64,000 bases of DNA from Acinetobacter bohemicus ANC 3994 (lineage in GTDB: Bacteria > Pseudomonadota > Gammaproteobacteria > Pseudomonadales > Moraxellaceae): positions 124,001 to 188,000 of the forward strand of contig NZ_KB849176.1 in the NCBI RefSeq assembly GCF_000367925.1, written 5' to 3'. Shown here in pieces: positions 16,567 through 24,701 of the stretch. The notes under the pieces are model-generated. The model worked only from the letters and a program-made list of their open reading frames with translations, did no database searches and had not been told where the DNA came from. The first letter of the stretch is position 1, and the number at the start of each line of letters is the position of its first letter. The translations under genes were made by a program, and so were the position numbers.

Positions 16567-16836
16567 TTAATTCCACTGCAAGGTGAAGGTGTCGTCATCT
16601 TCATCAACATTGCCACCTAAGGTGATCATGTTGAGTTGCAATTCTTGAATGTCCCAATCTTGTCCTAGTTTTTCAGACACCGTTTCTGCACGAACCACGA
16701 GTTTTCCGATATTTTCCACACGAATCATGGCAGGAAGGTATTGAATGGTGGCCTCAGGGTTATCGTGTTCAATCGCTTCAATGATGTAGCGTGAAGTATC
16801 GTTATCTTGTAATGCCAAATAAACTTTTGAGCTCAT
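16567..16836 (-). CDS. mphM: Phenol hydroxylase activator (effector) protein
   Basis: An 89-residue, cofactor-free regulatory protein of the DmpM/MmoB type, which binds the hydroxylase and tunes access of oxygen and substrate. YLALQDNDTSRYIIEAIEHDNPEA and DWDIQELQLNMITLGGNVDEDDD are typical of the family. It lies between mphL and mphN, 12 bases after mphL. Confidence 0.92.
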   Translation of the reverse strand: MSSKVYLALQDNDTSRYIIEAIEHDNPEATIQYLPAMIRVENIGKLVVRAETVSEKLGQDWDIQELQLNMITLGGNVDEDDDTFTLQWN

Positions 16837-16848
16837 GTCTACGTATCC

Positions 16849-17853
16849 TTATGCAACTGAATCTAATTCAAGGGTTAAACCCACTTTTTTACTGCGCTCT
16901 GCAATAAAGGCTAAGCCATTGTCAATCGAGGCATTCCCAAGTGCGGTCGTGGCCCATGCACTAAAAGCTTCTGTGACTTGAGGTAAAAGTGTATTGATCC
17001 AACCTTGAATTAAGGCTTTATTTTCTTCAGATTCAGCAATGGCTGTTTTTAAAACAGGGTCTGACCATTTGCGTAAATCGGTTAAACAGTCCTTCATAAA
17101 TTCAGTCAACATCGCCACATCACGTGCGCCTTGTTCAACCAACCATTGATCTAATTCACCATAAACCAGTTCTTGCATTAAGCTGTCGATGAGTAGGTTT
17201 TGCAGGACATATAGTTTGAACCAATCTTGTTCGGTTAAGCTTTGCTCACACAGTTTGCGCAGCGGTTGCCAAGCGGTATCATTCATCCAACAGTCTTTGG
17301 CTTGTTGTAATGATTCACCCGTATTGCCATCGATCAGTAAACCAATACGAGAGAGGTATTGCGCCATGCCCAAGCGATCCATTGCCGCATAAATACAGGC
17401 TTGGGTAATCACGGTGCCATAACCATAGGCACTGCCTGACATCATGTGTAGATTGGCGGTTTGCTCGACATAACGGAATGGCAATAAACAAGTGATGATT
17501 TTCTGTTTCACTTCATCACTTAAGTTTTCCACCAAAGCACGCTTTTCAAAAAATGAATAACTCCCTTCCGCGGTCTCTTGTAAACGCGCACGATGCTGTA
17601 CATATGCACCATAATAAAATTGACGTGGATCTTTAAACGCATACCAATCTTGCATCTGCAAAGCAGTATGGGTGTGATCATTTAAAGTTTTGTCTGGTTT
17701 CCACATGGGACGATAGTGAAAATTGGTTGCCCCTTGTACATCAAAACTCACTTCTTGATAACGCGTCGCTGGCTTTTTACCAAAACGGCGTTCGATATAG
17801 GCGTAGGTTTGACGAATCGGTTCGAGGTTGGATGTTTTAATTTCTAAAGTCAT
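16849..17853 (-). CDS. mphL: Phenol hydroxylase oxygenase medium (beta) subunit
   Basis: 334 residues from the ATG at 17853. A GTG directly before it is also possible, but AAGGAA is better spaced for the ATG. It is the DmpL/P1 subunit, a diiron-fold protein without the metal ligands that forms the hydroxylase core with MphN and MphO. Recognisable segments are the RRFGKKPATRYQEVSFDVQG start and YAAMDRLGMAQYLSRIGLLI. Cytoplasmic, second gene of the operon, 18 bases after mphK. Confidence 0.93.
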   Translation of the reverse strand: MTLEIKTSNLEPIRQTYAYIERRFGKKPATRYQEVSFDVQGATNFHYRPMWKPDKTLNDHTHTALQMQDWYAFKDPRQFYYGAYVQHRARLQETAEGSYSFFEKRALVENLSDEVKQKIITCLLPFRYVEQTANLHMMSGSAYGYGTVITQACIYAAMDRLGMAQYLSRIGLLIDGNTGESLQQAKDCWMNDTAWQPLRKLCEQSLTEQDWFKLYVLQNLLIDSLMQELVYGELDQWLVEQGARDVAMLTEFMKDCLTDLRKWSDPVLKTAIAESEENKALIQGWINTLLPQVTEAFSAWATTALGNASIDNGLAFIAERSKKVGLTLELDSVA

Positions 17854-17871
17854 CACGATTTCCTTATAGGC

Positions 17872-18162
17872 TTAAGATTGATCTTCTTGATCTAAATGTT
17901 TACGAACTTGGCTCAGGACTGTTGGTTCAACGCCATAACGCCATTTATCTTCCTGAGCGTCATTCCATGCTTGCTGTTCAGGAGTCATTTCAACAACATG
18001 GTTAATTTCACAAAAATGCTGAAAGGCTTGTTGGGGAAGAATGAGTTCGACAAAAAGTGTTGGGTCGTGGATTGCGAAGTCAAATTCAACAAACTTGGCA
18101 TGACGGTCGCCTGTTACACGAATGTATTTGGTGAGTTGGTCATGTTGTAGCGTTTGAGTCAT
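17872..18162 (-). CDS. mphK: Phenol hydroxylase assembly subunit
   Basis: 96 residues from the ATG at 18162 (MTQTLQHDQL). An ATG at 18171 abuts the AAAAGG ribosome-binding site, so the inner start is preferred. DmpK-type proteins are needed to assemble the active hydroxylase, probably by helping iron insertion, and are not part of the final complex. It is the first gene of the operon, with the sigma-54 promoter about 72 bases upstream. Confidence 0.9.
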   Translation of the reverse strand: MTQTLQHDQLTKYIRVTGDRHAKFVEFDFAIHDPTLFVELILPQQAFQHFCEINHVVEMTPEQQAWNDAQEDKWRYGVEPTVLSQVRKHLDQEDQS

Positions 18163-18233
18163 TGGAATCATCCTTTTATCTCTACACTGAAATCATTTCA
18201 GTGATGCAACCTTGCATTTATTGATAGAGATAT

Positions 18234-18250
18234 ATCAAAACGCGTGCCAA
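18234..18250 (-). promoter_or_regulatory. Sigma-54 promoter of mphK operon
   Basis: On the minus strand TTGGCAC, five bases, TTGAT. The GG of the -24 element is intact with correct spacing, while the -12 element has GA in place of the usual GC. It points at mphK, is divergent from mphR, and fits the AAA+ sigma-54 activator encoded there. A leader of about 60 bases would precede mphK. Confidence 0.7.
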
Positions 18251-18349
18251 CTTTAATTAGTTATTATTAATCAATTGTTTATGTTTTTTATCTGCTTTTT
18301 TTATATTATTTGAACGATAAAAATTCATGGAATGATGAACATAAAAATG

Positions 18350-18364
18350 TTTGATTTCATCAAA
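18350..18364. promoter_or_regulatory. Candidate upstream activating site for MphR
   Basis: TTTGAT-TTC-ATCAAA is a perfect inverted repeat about 100 bases upstream of the -24 element. XylR/DmpR/MopR activators bind TTGAT/ATCAA-type palindromes at such distances. A weaker TTTGAA...TTCATG pair lies at 18309-18329. The remaining part of the 18163-18554 gap is AT-rich with no other clear element. Confidence 0.55.
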
Positions 18365-18554
18365 TAATGAATGGTTCGGTGGGGAATTTGAAAATACTTT
18401 TTATAGGTCTAGTGATTTATATCTATATGATTTTATAAGTTTAATTTAAAAATACCTTAGAGGTATAAAGTTATGACAATAAGGTAGTAAAGCTTTTTAG
18501 TTAGAAGTGGGTAAGATAGGGGGGAGACCTATAGCCAAGGATGGATATTCAGTC

Positions 18555-20240
18555 ATGCCTCAAGCCAAAGATGCGAATTTTTATACTCAAATTTTGGAGA
18601 AAAACAAAGATATTCAAGATTTACTGGATAAAATTCAGTTTGATAGTCAGCATGGAAAAATTTGGTTTGAAGAAAACCGTATGCTGCTGATGCATACCAG
18701 CATCATGGGTTTTTTAAGAAAAGATTTGTATAACATGTTGGGTTGGGAACGGACTAAGCGTTTTTTTATTCGTTTGGGTTATCAAGCGGGTGTGAGGGAT
18801 GCAGAAGTCACTTCTAAATTACGTCCGAATTTAAATGAAGCTGAAGCATTTATGGCTGGACCGCAAATGCATGGTATTCGTGGCATGGTTCAAGTTGAAG
18901 TCAATGAACTTCAATTAAGTCATGATGAGCATGAATTTTATGCAGATTTTAACTGGCGAAATTCATTTGAAGCGGAAGTTCATTTAAGTGAGTTTGGTGC
19001 TTCGGAAGAATCGGCTTGTTGGATGTTATTGGGTTATGCCTGTGGTTATACCAGTCTGGTCATGGGGCAAACCATTATTTATCAAGAAACCCATTGTGTT
19101 GCCAAAGGGGATGATTGCTGTCGAATTATTGGTAAACCTTTAGAGGAATGGGAAAATGCCGACGAGCTGATTCAGTTTATGTCACCCGATCCAGTGTCTG
19201 ATGAATTAATTGCCTTACAGGCGGAACTGAATGAATTAAAGAAAAATATCTATACGGATATAGAAGCAGACTACACCATGTTCAACTCTATTGGTGAATC
19301 AGTTGCATATCGTAAAGTCTGTGATCTTTTGAAAAAGGCAGCAGGCAGTAAGGTTGCTGTATTACTGCAAGGCGAAACTGGGGTGGGTAAGGAAGCTTTT
19401 GCCCGAGGGATTCATGAAGGTAGTTCCCGTAAAGGGCAGCCATTTGTTGCTGTAAACTGTGCCTGTATTCCGCCAGATTTAATTGAAGCGGAACTTTTTG
19501 GTGTAGAAAAAGGCGCATTTACAGGTGCAACGCAAACTCGGAGTGGAAAATTTGAACGTGCCCATCAAGGAACTATTTTTTTAGATGAAGTGATTGAACT
19601 TTCACCACGTGCCCAAGCCGCTTTATTGCGGATGTTACAAGAAGGAGAGTATGAGCGAGTTGGTGATCATCAAACTCGAAAGGCTGATGTGCGTCTGGTT
19701 GCAGCCACCAATGAAAATTTGGAACAAGCCGTGAAAGAGGGGCGATTCCGTGCTGACTTATATTATCGATTAAACATTTTCCCTGTCATTATTCCACCGC
19801 TACGTGAGCGCCGTGATGATATTCCGTTATTGATTACGCACTTCTTATCACGTTTTGAAAATATGTATGGAAAGACTTTAAAAGGTTTAAGTGACAAAGC
19901 CAAAAACTTTGTGATGACTTATGAATGGCCCGGCAATATTCGTGAACTTGAAAATTTATTAGAGCGGGCGACCTTACTGACGGATCATCAGCAGGAAATT
20001 AAACTTAGTCATTTGTTTCCGCAGATTAAACAAGATATTGAAAAAAAGCCTGAAAAAGTAGACTTAGATGCCGTGATACAAGATGGCTTTTGTTTGGAAG
20101 ATCATGAAAGGCAACTGATTTTTATCGCAATGCAAAAAGTGAATCATAATGTTTCTGAAGCCGCCCGTGTACTGGGTATTAGCCGAGCGGCTCTGGATTA
20201 TCGTTTAAAAAAGCAGGCTAGTAATGCTAAGAAAGCGTAG
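18555..20240 (+). CDS. mphR: Sigma-54-dependent phenol-sensing activator (MopR/DmpR type)
   Basis: 561 residues from the ATG at 18555 (MPQAKDANFY), which matches the usual family N-terminus. An in-frame GTG at 18507 would add 16 unconserved residues. Domains: V4R-type phenol-sensing domain about 1-210 with its Cys-rich CCRIIGKPLEEW end, linker 215-245, AAA+ core with Walker A GETGVGKE at 273-280 and the sigma-54 contact loop GAFTGA at 320-325, and a Fis-type HTH at the C-terminus (NVSEAARVLGISRAALDYRL). It should activate the divergent mphKLMNOP promoter when phenol is bound. Confidence 0.95.
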   Translation: MPQAKDANFYTQILEKNKDIQDLLDKIQFDSQHGKIWFEENRMLLMHTSIMGFLRKDLYNMLGWERTKRFFIRLGYQAGVRDAEVTSKLRPNLNEAEAFMAGPQMHGIRGMVQVEVNELQLSHDEHEFYADFNWRNSFEAEVHLSEFGASEESACWMLLGYACGYTSLVMGQTIIYQETHCVAKGDDCCRIIGKPLEEWENADELIQFMSPDPVSDELIALQAELNELKKNIYTDIEADYTMFNSIGESVAYRKVCDLLKKAAGSKVAVLLQGETGVGKEAFARGIHEGSSRKGQPFVAVNCACIPPDLIEAELFGVEKGAFTGATQTRSGKFERAHQGTIFLDEVIELSPRAQAALLRMLQEGEYERVGDHQTRKADVRLVAATNENLEQAVKEGRFRADLYYRLNIFPVIIPPLRERRDDIPLLITHFLSRFENMYGKTLKGLSDKAKNFVMTYEWPGNIRELENLLERATLLTDHQQEIKLSHLFPQIKQDIEKKPEKVDLDAVIQDGFCLEDHERQLIFIAMQKVNHNVSEAARVLGISRAALDYRLKKQASNAKKA

Positions 20241-21154
20241 ATTTTAATTAAGCACAGATTGACTATTATGATTGGTTTTTTTAAAGACAAACTTTTCAAG
20301 ATTGCTTGATATGGCTTAAAGCCTTCTAAAATGAACTTAGCAATCAATTTGATGAGGTCTTTAGTCTTACCATAAGCAATCTATTGATCAAGGGCTTCAT
20401 AATAAAATAAGCGATTTTTAATGATCAACATATGGTGGTTAACCTATTTCCATAATTGTAAATTCATTAATAGGTGAAGAGTACGGCTATTTCTATCAAT
20501 CATGCGGTATTTCATCTCAAGATGATTATTGACTAATGCTAAAATTGTCTCGAATACTTCACTTGCATCTAGTCTCGACACCTTTTAAATAGAGTATTCC
20601 ATTTGTCGAATCCAAGTGATAAGCCTAGCTATGGGCGAACTAACTATGCCAGAAAAACCAAAGAGTCCTAAGCAAAAATAAAGATTAAAGAAATAATAAA
20701 AACTAAAAACCTTAAATTAAAAATGCCGTTGACAATGTAGAGTTAGGTCGACTGCATACTCAAGTTGTGCCTTGAAAAATAGATATAGAGATTTTTTAAA
20801 TTTAAAATATTTATGCAATAGAGCTATTTTTTAATAAAATTTAATATTAGACTTTTTTCATAAGTCATTTTTTAAACAATAATAAATTAACAATGGATAT
20901 TCCCTCTCCTTTTTAAGGAGAGGGCTAGGGTGAGGATTTTATTTCCCCCCCTCATCCTAACCTTCTCCCAAAGGGAGAAGGAACTTTCAATATTAATTCC
21001 ACTGCCAATTGATGATTATTTGTTAATTTATGAAAGAGTTCTATTGATTAAGATGGTTTTTTGATAACTAAATAAAGTGTATAAAGAAAAATAATTTTTG
21101 AATATGTAAAATTTATAAAAATATATTAAATATAAAGTTGGATGGGTTAATAGA
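20241..21154. other. Long intergenic region with possible decayed transposase and a repeat
   Basis: No intact gene in 914 bases. On the minus strand about 20460-20670, broken frames give VFETILALVNNHLEMKYRMIDRN, which is faintly like the MIDST region of IS5-type transposases but with stops and no other support. An inverted repeat lies at 20903-20987. The rest is AT-rich and probably contains the promoter of the gene at 21155. Confidence 0.35.
20903..20987. repeat. Imperfect inverted intergenic repeat
   Basis: GGCTAGGGTGAGG on one side and CCTCATCCTAACC on the other (complement GGTTAGGATGAGG) flank a pyrimidine-rich centre. Outer arms CTCCTTTTTAAGGAG and TTCTCCCAAAGGGAGAA are themselves palindromic. 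The CCCTCATCCTAACC word resembles a dispersed intergenic repeat seen in many proteobacterial genomes. Confidence 0.55.
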
Positions 21155-21997
21155 GTGACAGGTATGGAAGAAAATAAGTTTGAAAATGATTATGTTATTG
21201 GGCAAAAAAATGCCAATTACAATCAGGTTATGGATAGAATTGAAGAGCTAAATCGTCTAGTACTCATTAATAAAGAATGGAAAAAAAATATATATTATGG
21301 TTTTCATGCACGTGAATGCTTTGATGTTTGCTATGCAGTAGGTAAAGCAAAAGCAATTCTGGTTTATTTACATGCTGGGTATTGGCAATCAAGAGATAAG
21401 AATCAATTTTATTTTATAGCCGATCATTTAGCTGAACTAGGATATCATATTGCGATTATGAATTATCCCCTTTGCCCAGAAGTCAGTATTGAAAAAATAA
21501 GAACTTCTTTAAGTTATGGGTTATTAACTGTGAAAACTTACTTAAATGATCCCTCTAACAACTTGCCTATGTATATTTGTGGTCATTCAGCAGGCGCTCA
21601 CTTAACAACAGAGCTGGTATTAAATGCCAAAGAGATAATAAAAGATCAGTTAAATATTAAGGGCATTATTCCTATTAGCGGCATATATGATTTAGAGCCT
21701 TTAATATCCACCAGTCTAAATATAAAGATTAAATTAAATCAAATTCAGGCAAGAAATAACTCGCCAATATTAAGAGTTTCTAAAGATTTAGTACCGGCTG
21801 AATTTTTTGTTGGCAATCATGAAACGCAAGCTTTTATTCAACAGTCGCAAGAAATGAAAGATCAATGGGAACTTAAGGGGAATGCTGCGAATTTTACTAT
21901 TCTTAAGAATAGTGATCATTTTAGCTTGCTTTTTCACTTCCTTGAAGATGGAGAAATCGTAGAATCAATTGAACGGCTGTATAATTCTACAACTTGA
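21155..21997 (+). CDS. Alpha/beta hydrolase, arylformamidase (kynurenine formamidase)-like
   Basis: A 280-residue cytoplasmic hydrolase. It follows the AFMID-type formamidase layout: YGFHARECFDV near residue 50, LHAGYWQSRDK in place of the usual HGGYW oxyanion motif, the nucleophile in GHSAGAHL, GIYDLEPLISTSLN, and the catalytic His in SDHFSLLF. The acid position reads VGNHETQAF, with Glu or His where Asp is expected. AFMID enzymes turn N-formylkynurenine into kynurenine, a route that can lead to anthranilate. Here no kynureninase or tryptophan dioxygenase gene is visible, so substrate is uncertain. The GTG start is uncertain, with an ATG at 21164 also possible. Confidence 0.6.
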   Translation: MTGMEENKFENDYVIGQKNANYNQVMDRIEELNRLVLINKEWKKNIYYGFHARECFDVCYAVGKAKAILVYLHAGYWQSRDKNQFYFIADHLAELGYHIAIMNYPLCPEVSIEKIRTSLSYGLLTVKTYLNDPSNNLPMYICGHSAGAHLTTELVLNAKEIIKDQLNIKGIIPISGIYDLEPLISTSLNIKIKLNQIQARNNSPILRVSKDLVPAEFFVGNHETQAFIQQSQEMKDQWELKGNAANFTILKNSDHFSLLFHFLEDGEIVESIERLYNSTT

Positions 21998-22043
21998 TGA
22001 GTTCTAAAGATTATGAGAAAACTACTTTTTAAAAGTGGTTTTT

Positions 22044-22355
22044 TTATAAATAAATAATACAGATAGCGAAGAGAGCCAAAATAATTGTGAAAATACCAGA
22101 AGACAATAATAAGAGACGATGGATAAATGAATTCTTACTCTTTGTACTAAGTGTGGTTATTTTTTTAAAATTAATCAGCAGAGTAAAATAATAAAAATTA
22201 ATGATTAAGGCAATAAAAATAGGAATATAAAATAGGGCAGAGGGTTTGCTCATCAAAATTTTAAAGAAGGTGAAATTGATTATAATATAAGAAAATAAAC
22301 TTCTTTCTAGGGATAAAAAAGTTCTTTCGGGTTGAAGTCCATTATCTTGCATCAT
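22044..22355 (-). CDS. DUF202 family inner-membrane protein (YidG-like)
   Basis: A 103-residue protein with the DUF202 start GLQPERTFLSLERSLFSYI and three predicted transmembrane helices. It begins 5 bases after the gene at 22361, with AGGA upstream of two consecutive ATGs. The pair resembles E. coli yidH-yidG, membrane proteins of unknown function. It has no evident link to the catabolic genes around it. Confidence 0.65.
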   Translation of the reverse strand: MMQDNGLQPERTFLSLERSLFSYIIINFTFFKILMSKPSALFYIPIFIALIINFYYFTLLINFKKITTLSTKSKNSFIHRLLLLSSGIFTIILALFAICIIYL

Positions 22356-22360
22356 TATTC

Positions 22361-22717
22361 CTATTTCATATGAATAAAAATGAATACAATCAAAATTAAG
22401 CTAAAAATTGATAACAATGGAGCCATACAGGGATAAGGAAGTGACTGTTTGGTTCTAAGCGCGTATTCAACTCTGAACCAACGAAAAATCGCACTCACGC
22501 TAAGAATAATAGAAAGTAAAATTAGAGCGATAAAAATCTGATGTGCGATGACTTTTTCAATCCTTCCATGACTCAGAGTAATAAATGCAACTGCACCTAC
22601 TAATATTGCAAGTGCTGTTCTATTCCATGCCAAAAATGTTCTTTCATTGGCAAGCGTAAAACGAGGATCTGGATCTTCACCATCTGTTAATTTTATAATT
22701 TTAAATAAATTTTTCAT
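22361..22717 (-). CDS. DUF202 family inner-membrane protein (YidH-like)
   Basis: 118 residues from the ATG at 22717 (MKNLFKIIKLTDGEDPDPRF). Upstream in-frame codons exist, but YidH-type proteins begin close to this point. The DUF202 signature FTLANERTFLAWNRTALAIL and three hydrophobic segments are clear. It is the first gene of a two-gene minus-strand operon whose promoter region contains a perfect 12-base inverted repeat shared with the divergent cupin gene. Confidence 0.75.
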   Translation of the reverse strand: MKNLFKIIKLTDGEDPDPRFTLANERTFLAWNRTALAILVGAVAFITLSHGRIEKVIAHQIFIALILLSIILSVSAIFRWFRVEYALRTKQSLPYPCMAPLLSIFSLILIVFIFIHMK

Positions 22718-22801
22718 AAAATTTTTATGATTAGTCAAAATTTTAACTATATATAAATTAATAATGAGGAATATGCATTTTTTATTTTTATGTATGTGTT
22801 T

Positions 22802-22841
22802 TATCCATTTTTTTGAATAAATTGTCATGAAAAAATGGATA
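22802..22841. promoter_or_regulatory. Perfect 12-base inverted repeat between yidH-like and cupin genes
   Basis: TATCCATTTTTT (22802-22813) and AAAAAATGGATA (22830-22841) with a 16-base spacer. It lies between two divergent genes, so it is more likely an operator than a terminator. The arm matches the distal half-site of the AraC-type operators at 31654-31664 and 36071-36081. Confidence 0.5.
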
Positions 22842-22889
22842 GTGAAAATGTTGAAAAATTGTTTGAATGATAAAAAAGGGAGTATCAAA

Positions 22890-23381
22890 ATGGAAATGTT
22901 AAATCAAAAAAATTTATCGTCTTTAGTATTCAGTGAATCACGTTTAAATAAAGAACTTAAAAATATTAAATGGAATGTGTTGGGTCATGTATATGAACCT
23001 ATTGTAGGGGGGGATCAACAGTCAAGTTTTGCATGGATTTCGAATGACCCTTCAGGTACTTTTGTTCCGCCTCATATGCATCCAGTTCAGGATGAACATG
23101 CTTTTATTCTTGAGGGCGAGTATTCACTTTATCTGGATGGTGAATGGACAACCGCCAAAGCGGGCGATTACCTTTACTGGCCACGTGGCACTACACATGG
23201 TTATAAAGTCACTTCGGCTGGACCTGCCAAAGGTATTTTTTGGGTAAGTCCGGGTAATGATTTAGCCAGTCTATTCTCAGAATTGCATAATTTAACAGAT
23301 CCAGCAAAGGTGGTTCAGGTATCGGCAGCTCGTAATATTCGTTTTATCGATCCTGCACGACTTCCGAATTGTGAGTTTTAA
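22890..23381 (+). CDS. Cupin-fold metalloprotein, possible dioxygenase
   Basis: 163 residues from the ATG at 22890 (MEMLNQKNLS), which has GGGAG 9 bases upstream. The single cupin domain carries motif 1 PPHMHPVQDEHAFILEG (His62, His64, Glu69) and motif 2 PRGTTHGYK (His103), the full 3-His-1-Glu set for Fe or Mn. Related proteins include quercetinase-like and dihydroxyacetophenone dioxygenase-like enzymes. It is followed by a terminator and then the MBL-MFS pair, so it may belong to the same pathway under its own promoter. Substrate unknown. Confidence 0.75.
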   Translation: MEMLNQKNLSSLVFSESRLNKELKNIKWNVLGHVYEPIVGGDQQSSFAWISNDPSGTFVPPHMHPVQDEHAFILEGEYSLYLDGEWTTAKAGDYLYWPRGTTHGYKVTSAGPAKGIFWVSPGNDLASLFSELHNLTDPAKVVQVSAARNIRFIDPARLPNCEF

Positions 23382-23405
23382 GTACTGAAAATAATATATT
23401 TTTAT

Positions 23406-23438
23406 AAAAAGCTTTCAATATTTTGAAAGCTTTTTTTT
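23406..23438 (+). terminator. Rho-independent terminator after the cupin gene
   Basis: AAAAGCTTTCAA pairs with TTGAAAGCTTTT around a short AT loop, followed by a run of T. Confidence 0.75.
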
Positions 23439-23624
23439 GTTTTAAAAAGGGATATTGGGCTTAATTTTATACTTTAAGAATATGATCTAATTTTAAAAGA
23501 TTTTTATAATAAAAAAATGATTTAAATTACGCATAGTGAATTTTTAAAAATTGCATATTGGCCCGTTAATCTACTCAATTATATTAACAACGTGTTATTA
23601 GCATAAATTAAAAAGGACTATTCA

Positions 23625-24701
23625 ATGACAATTAATAATCAACAAGGAATGAAAATTATTGCTTTAGGTACCGGCGGTGGTCCAATCGTATCCAGTTCTA
23701 GGGCAGGTATTTCAACGGCTATTTGTGTCGACAATGCGACCTATATTGTGGACTGTGGTATGGGCAGTATTCGCAATTATAGAAGTCATGCCACGTGGGG
23801 CGAGTTGCGTGGTATTTTCATCACTCATCATCATTCTGACCATATTTATGATCTAGGTTCTTACTTGTTCACAGGTTGGCAAGTGCCTGGCGAATCTTTC
23901 AGTCAACCCATTCAAATTTATGGTCCTGGCAAGCCCCTACAAAACCCCGCTATGCCTGCTCACTCACATCCAAAGATTAAAGGCTGTTGTGGTGGCGATC
24001 ATCCAATGGTCGGGACGGCTGCTATGGTCGATGCCTTAATCCATAATGTGTTTGCCTCCGATATTGCGATTCGGATGGCAGATGAAGGACGTTCCAGCCC
24101 AACAGAATGGATTAAAGCATTTGATATTCAAATTCCAGAAAAGGCCAAAGCCGATCCGGTGCATAACCGACATCCCAAAATGGAACCTTTTGTTATTTAT
24201 GAAGATGAGTTGGTTAAAGTCAGCACAATCTTGGTGGATCATCGTTTATGTTTTCCTGCTTTTGGCTTCAGATTCGATTCTAAATATGGTTCTGTGGTCA
24301 TTTCAGGCGATACGACTTATTCTAAAAACTGTATTTTATTGGCCAAAGATGCAGATGTGTTAATGCATGAAGTCATCGATCTGGATGCAATTTTAGCGAC
24401 TTTCCCTGAAGGACCAACACGAAATGGTATTGCTGTTCATCTTGAAGAATCTCATACTTCTTATGAAAAAGTAGGTCTGGTTGCTCAAGAAGCCAATGTT
24501 AAGGCACTTATTTTGCATCACATTGTGCCCAATACACCCGACTCAGCAGATGTCCAAAAAATGGTGAACGTTGCTCAAAATGATTTCGATGGCTTGATCT
24601 TGGCAGCAGAAGACAATGACACTTTCAATGTCATCGATATTGTTAAATCTCGTCTGGAAGAGGGCAAAGCTCGTGAGTTAATTCGGGAGGCAAATATATG
24701 A
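23625..24701 (+). CDS. MBL-fold metallohydrolase
   Basis: A 358-residue protein with the metallo-beta-lactamase metal motif ITHHHSDHIYD (His68, His70, Asp72, His73), DCGMGS before it, and the later metal residues in SGDTTYSKN and ALILHHIVP. This is the RNase Z/arylsulfatase-like subgroup, many of which hydrolyse ester, lactone or sulfate bonds of small molecules. The unusual insert around residues 120-180 (CCGGDHPMVGTAAMVDALIHN) may define the substrate pocket. AAAAAGGA stands before the ATG. It overlaps the MFS gene by 4 bases, so both form one operon. Confidence 0.8.
   Translation: MTINNQQGMKIIALGTGGGPIVSSSRAGISTAICVDNATYIVDCGMGSIRNYRSHATWGELRGIFITHHHSDHIYDLGSYLFTGWQVPGESFSQPIQIYGPGKPLQNPAMPAHSHPKIKGCCGGDHPMVGTAAMVDALIHNVFASDIAIRMADEGRSSPTEWIKAFDIQIPEKAKADPVHNRHPKMEPFVIYEDELVKVSTILVDHRLCFPAFGFRFDSKYGSVVISGDTTYSKNCILLAKDADVLMHEVIDLDAILATFPEGPTRNGIAVHLEESHTSYEKVGLVAQEANVKALILHHIVPNTPDSADVQKMVNVAQNDFDGLILAAEDNDTFNVIDIVKSRLEEGKARELIREANI

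Noticed and set aside
20460..20670. IS5-type transposase remnant
   Set aside because: Only one weak motif (MIDRN) resembles the family. Without a search it is reported as a low-interest finding and not annotated as a mobile element.
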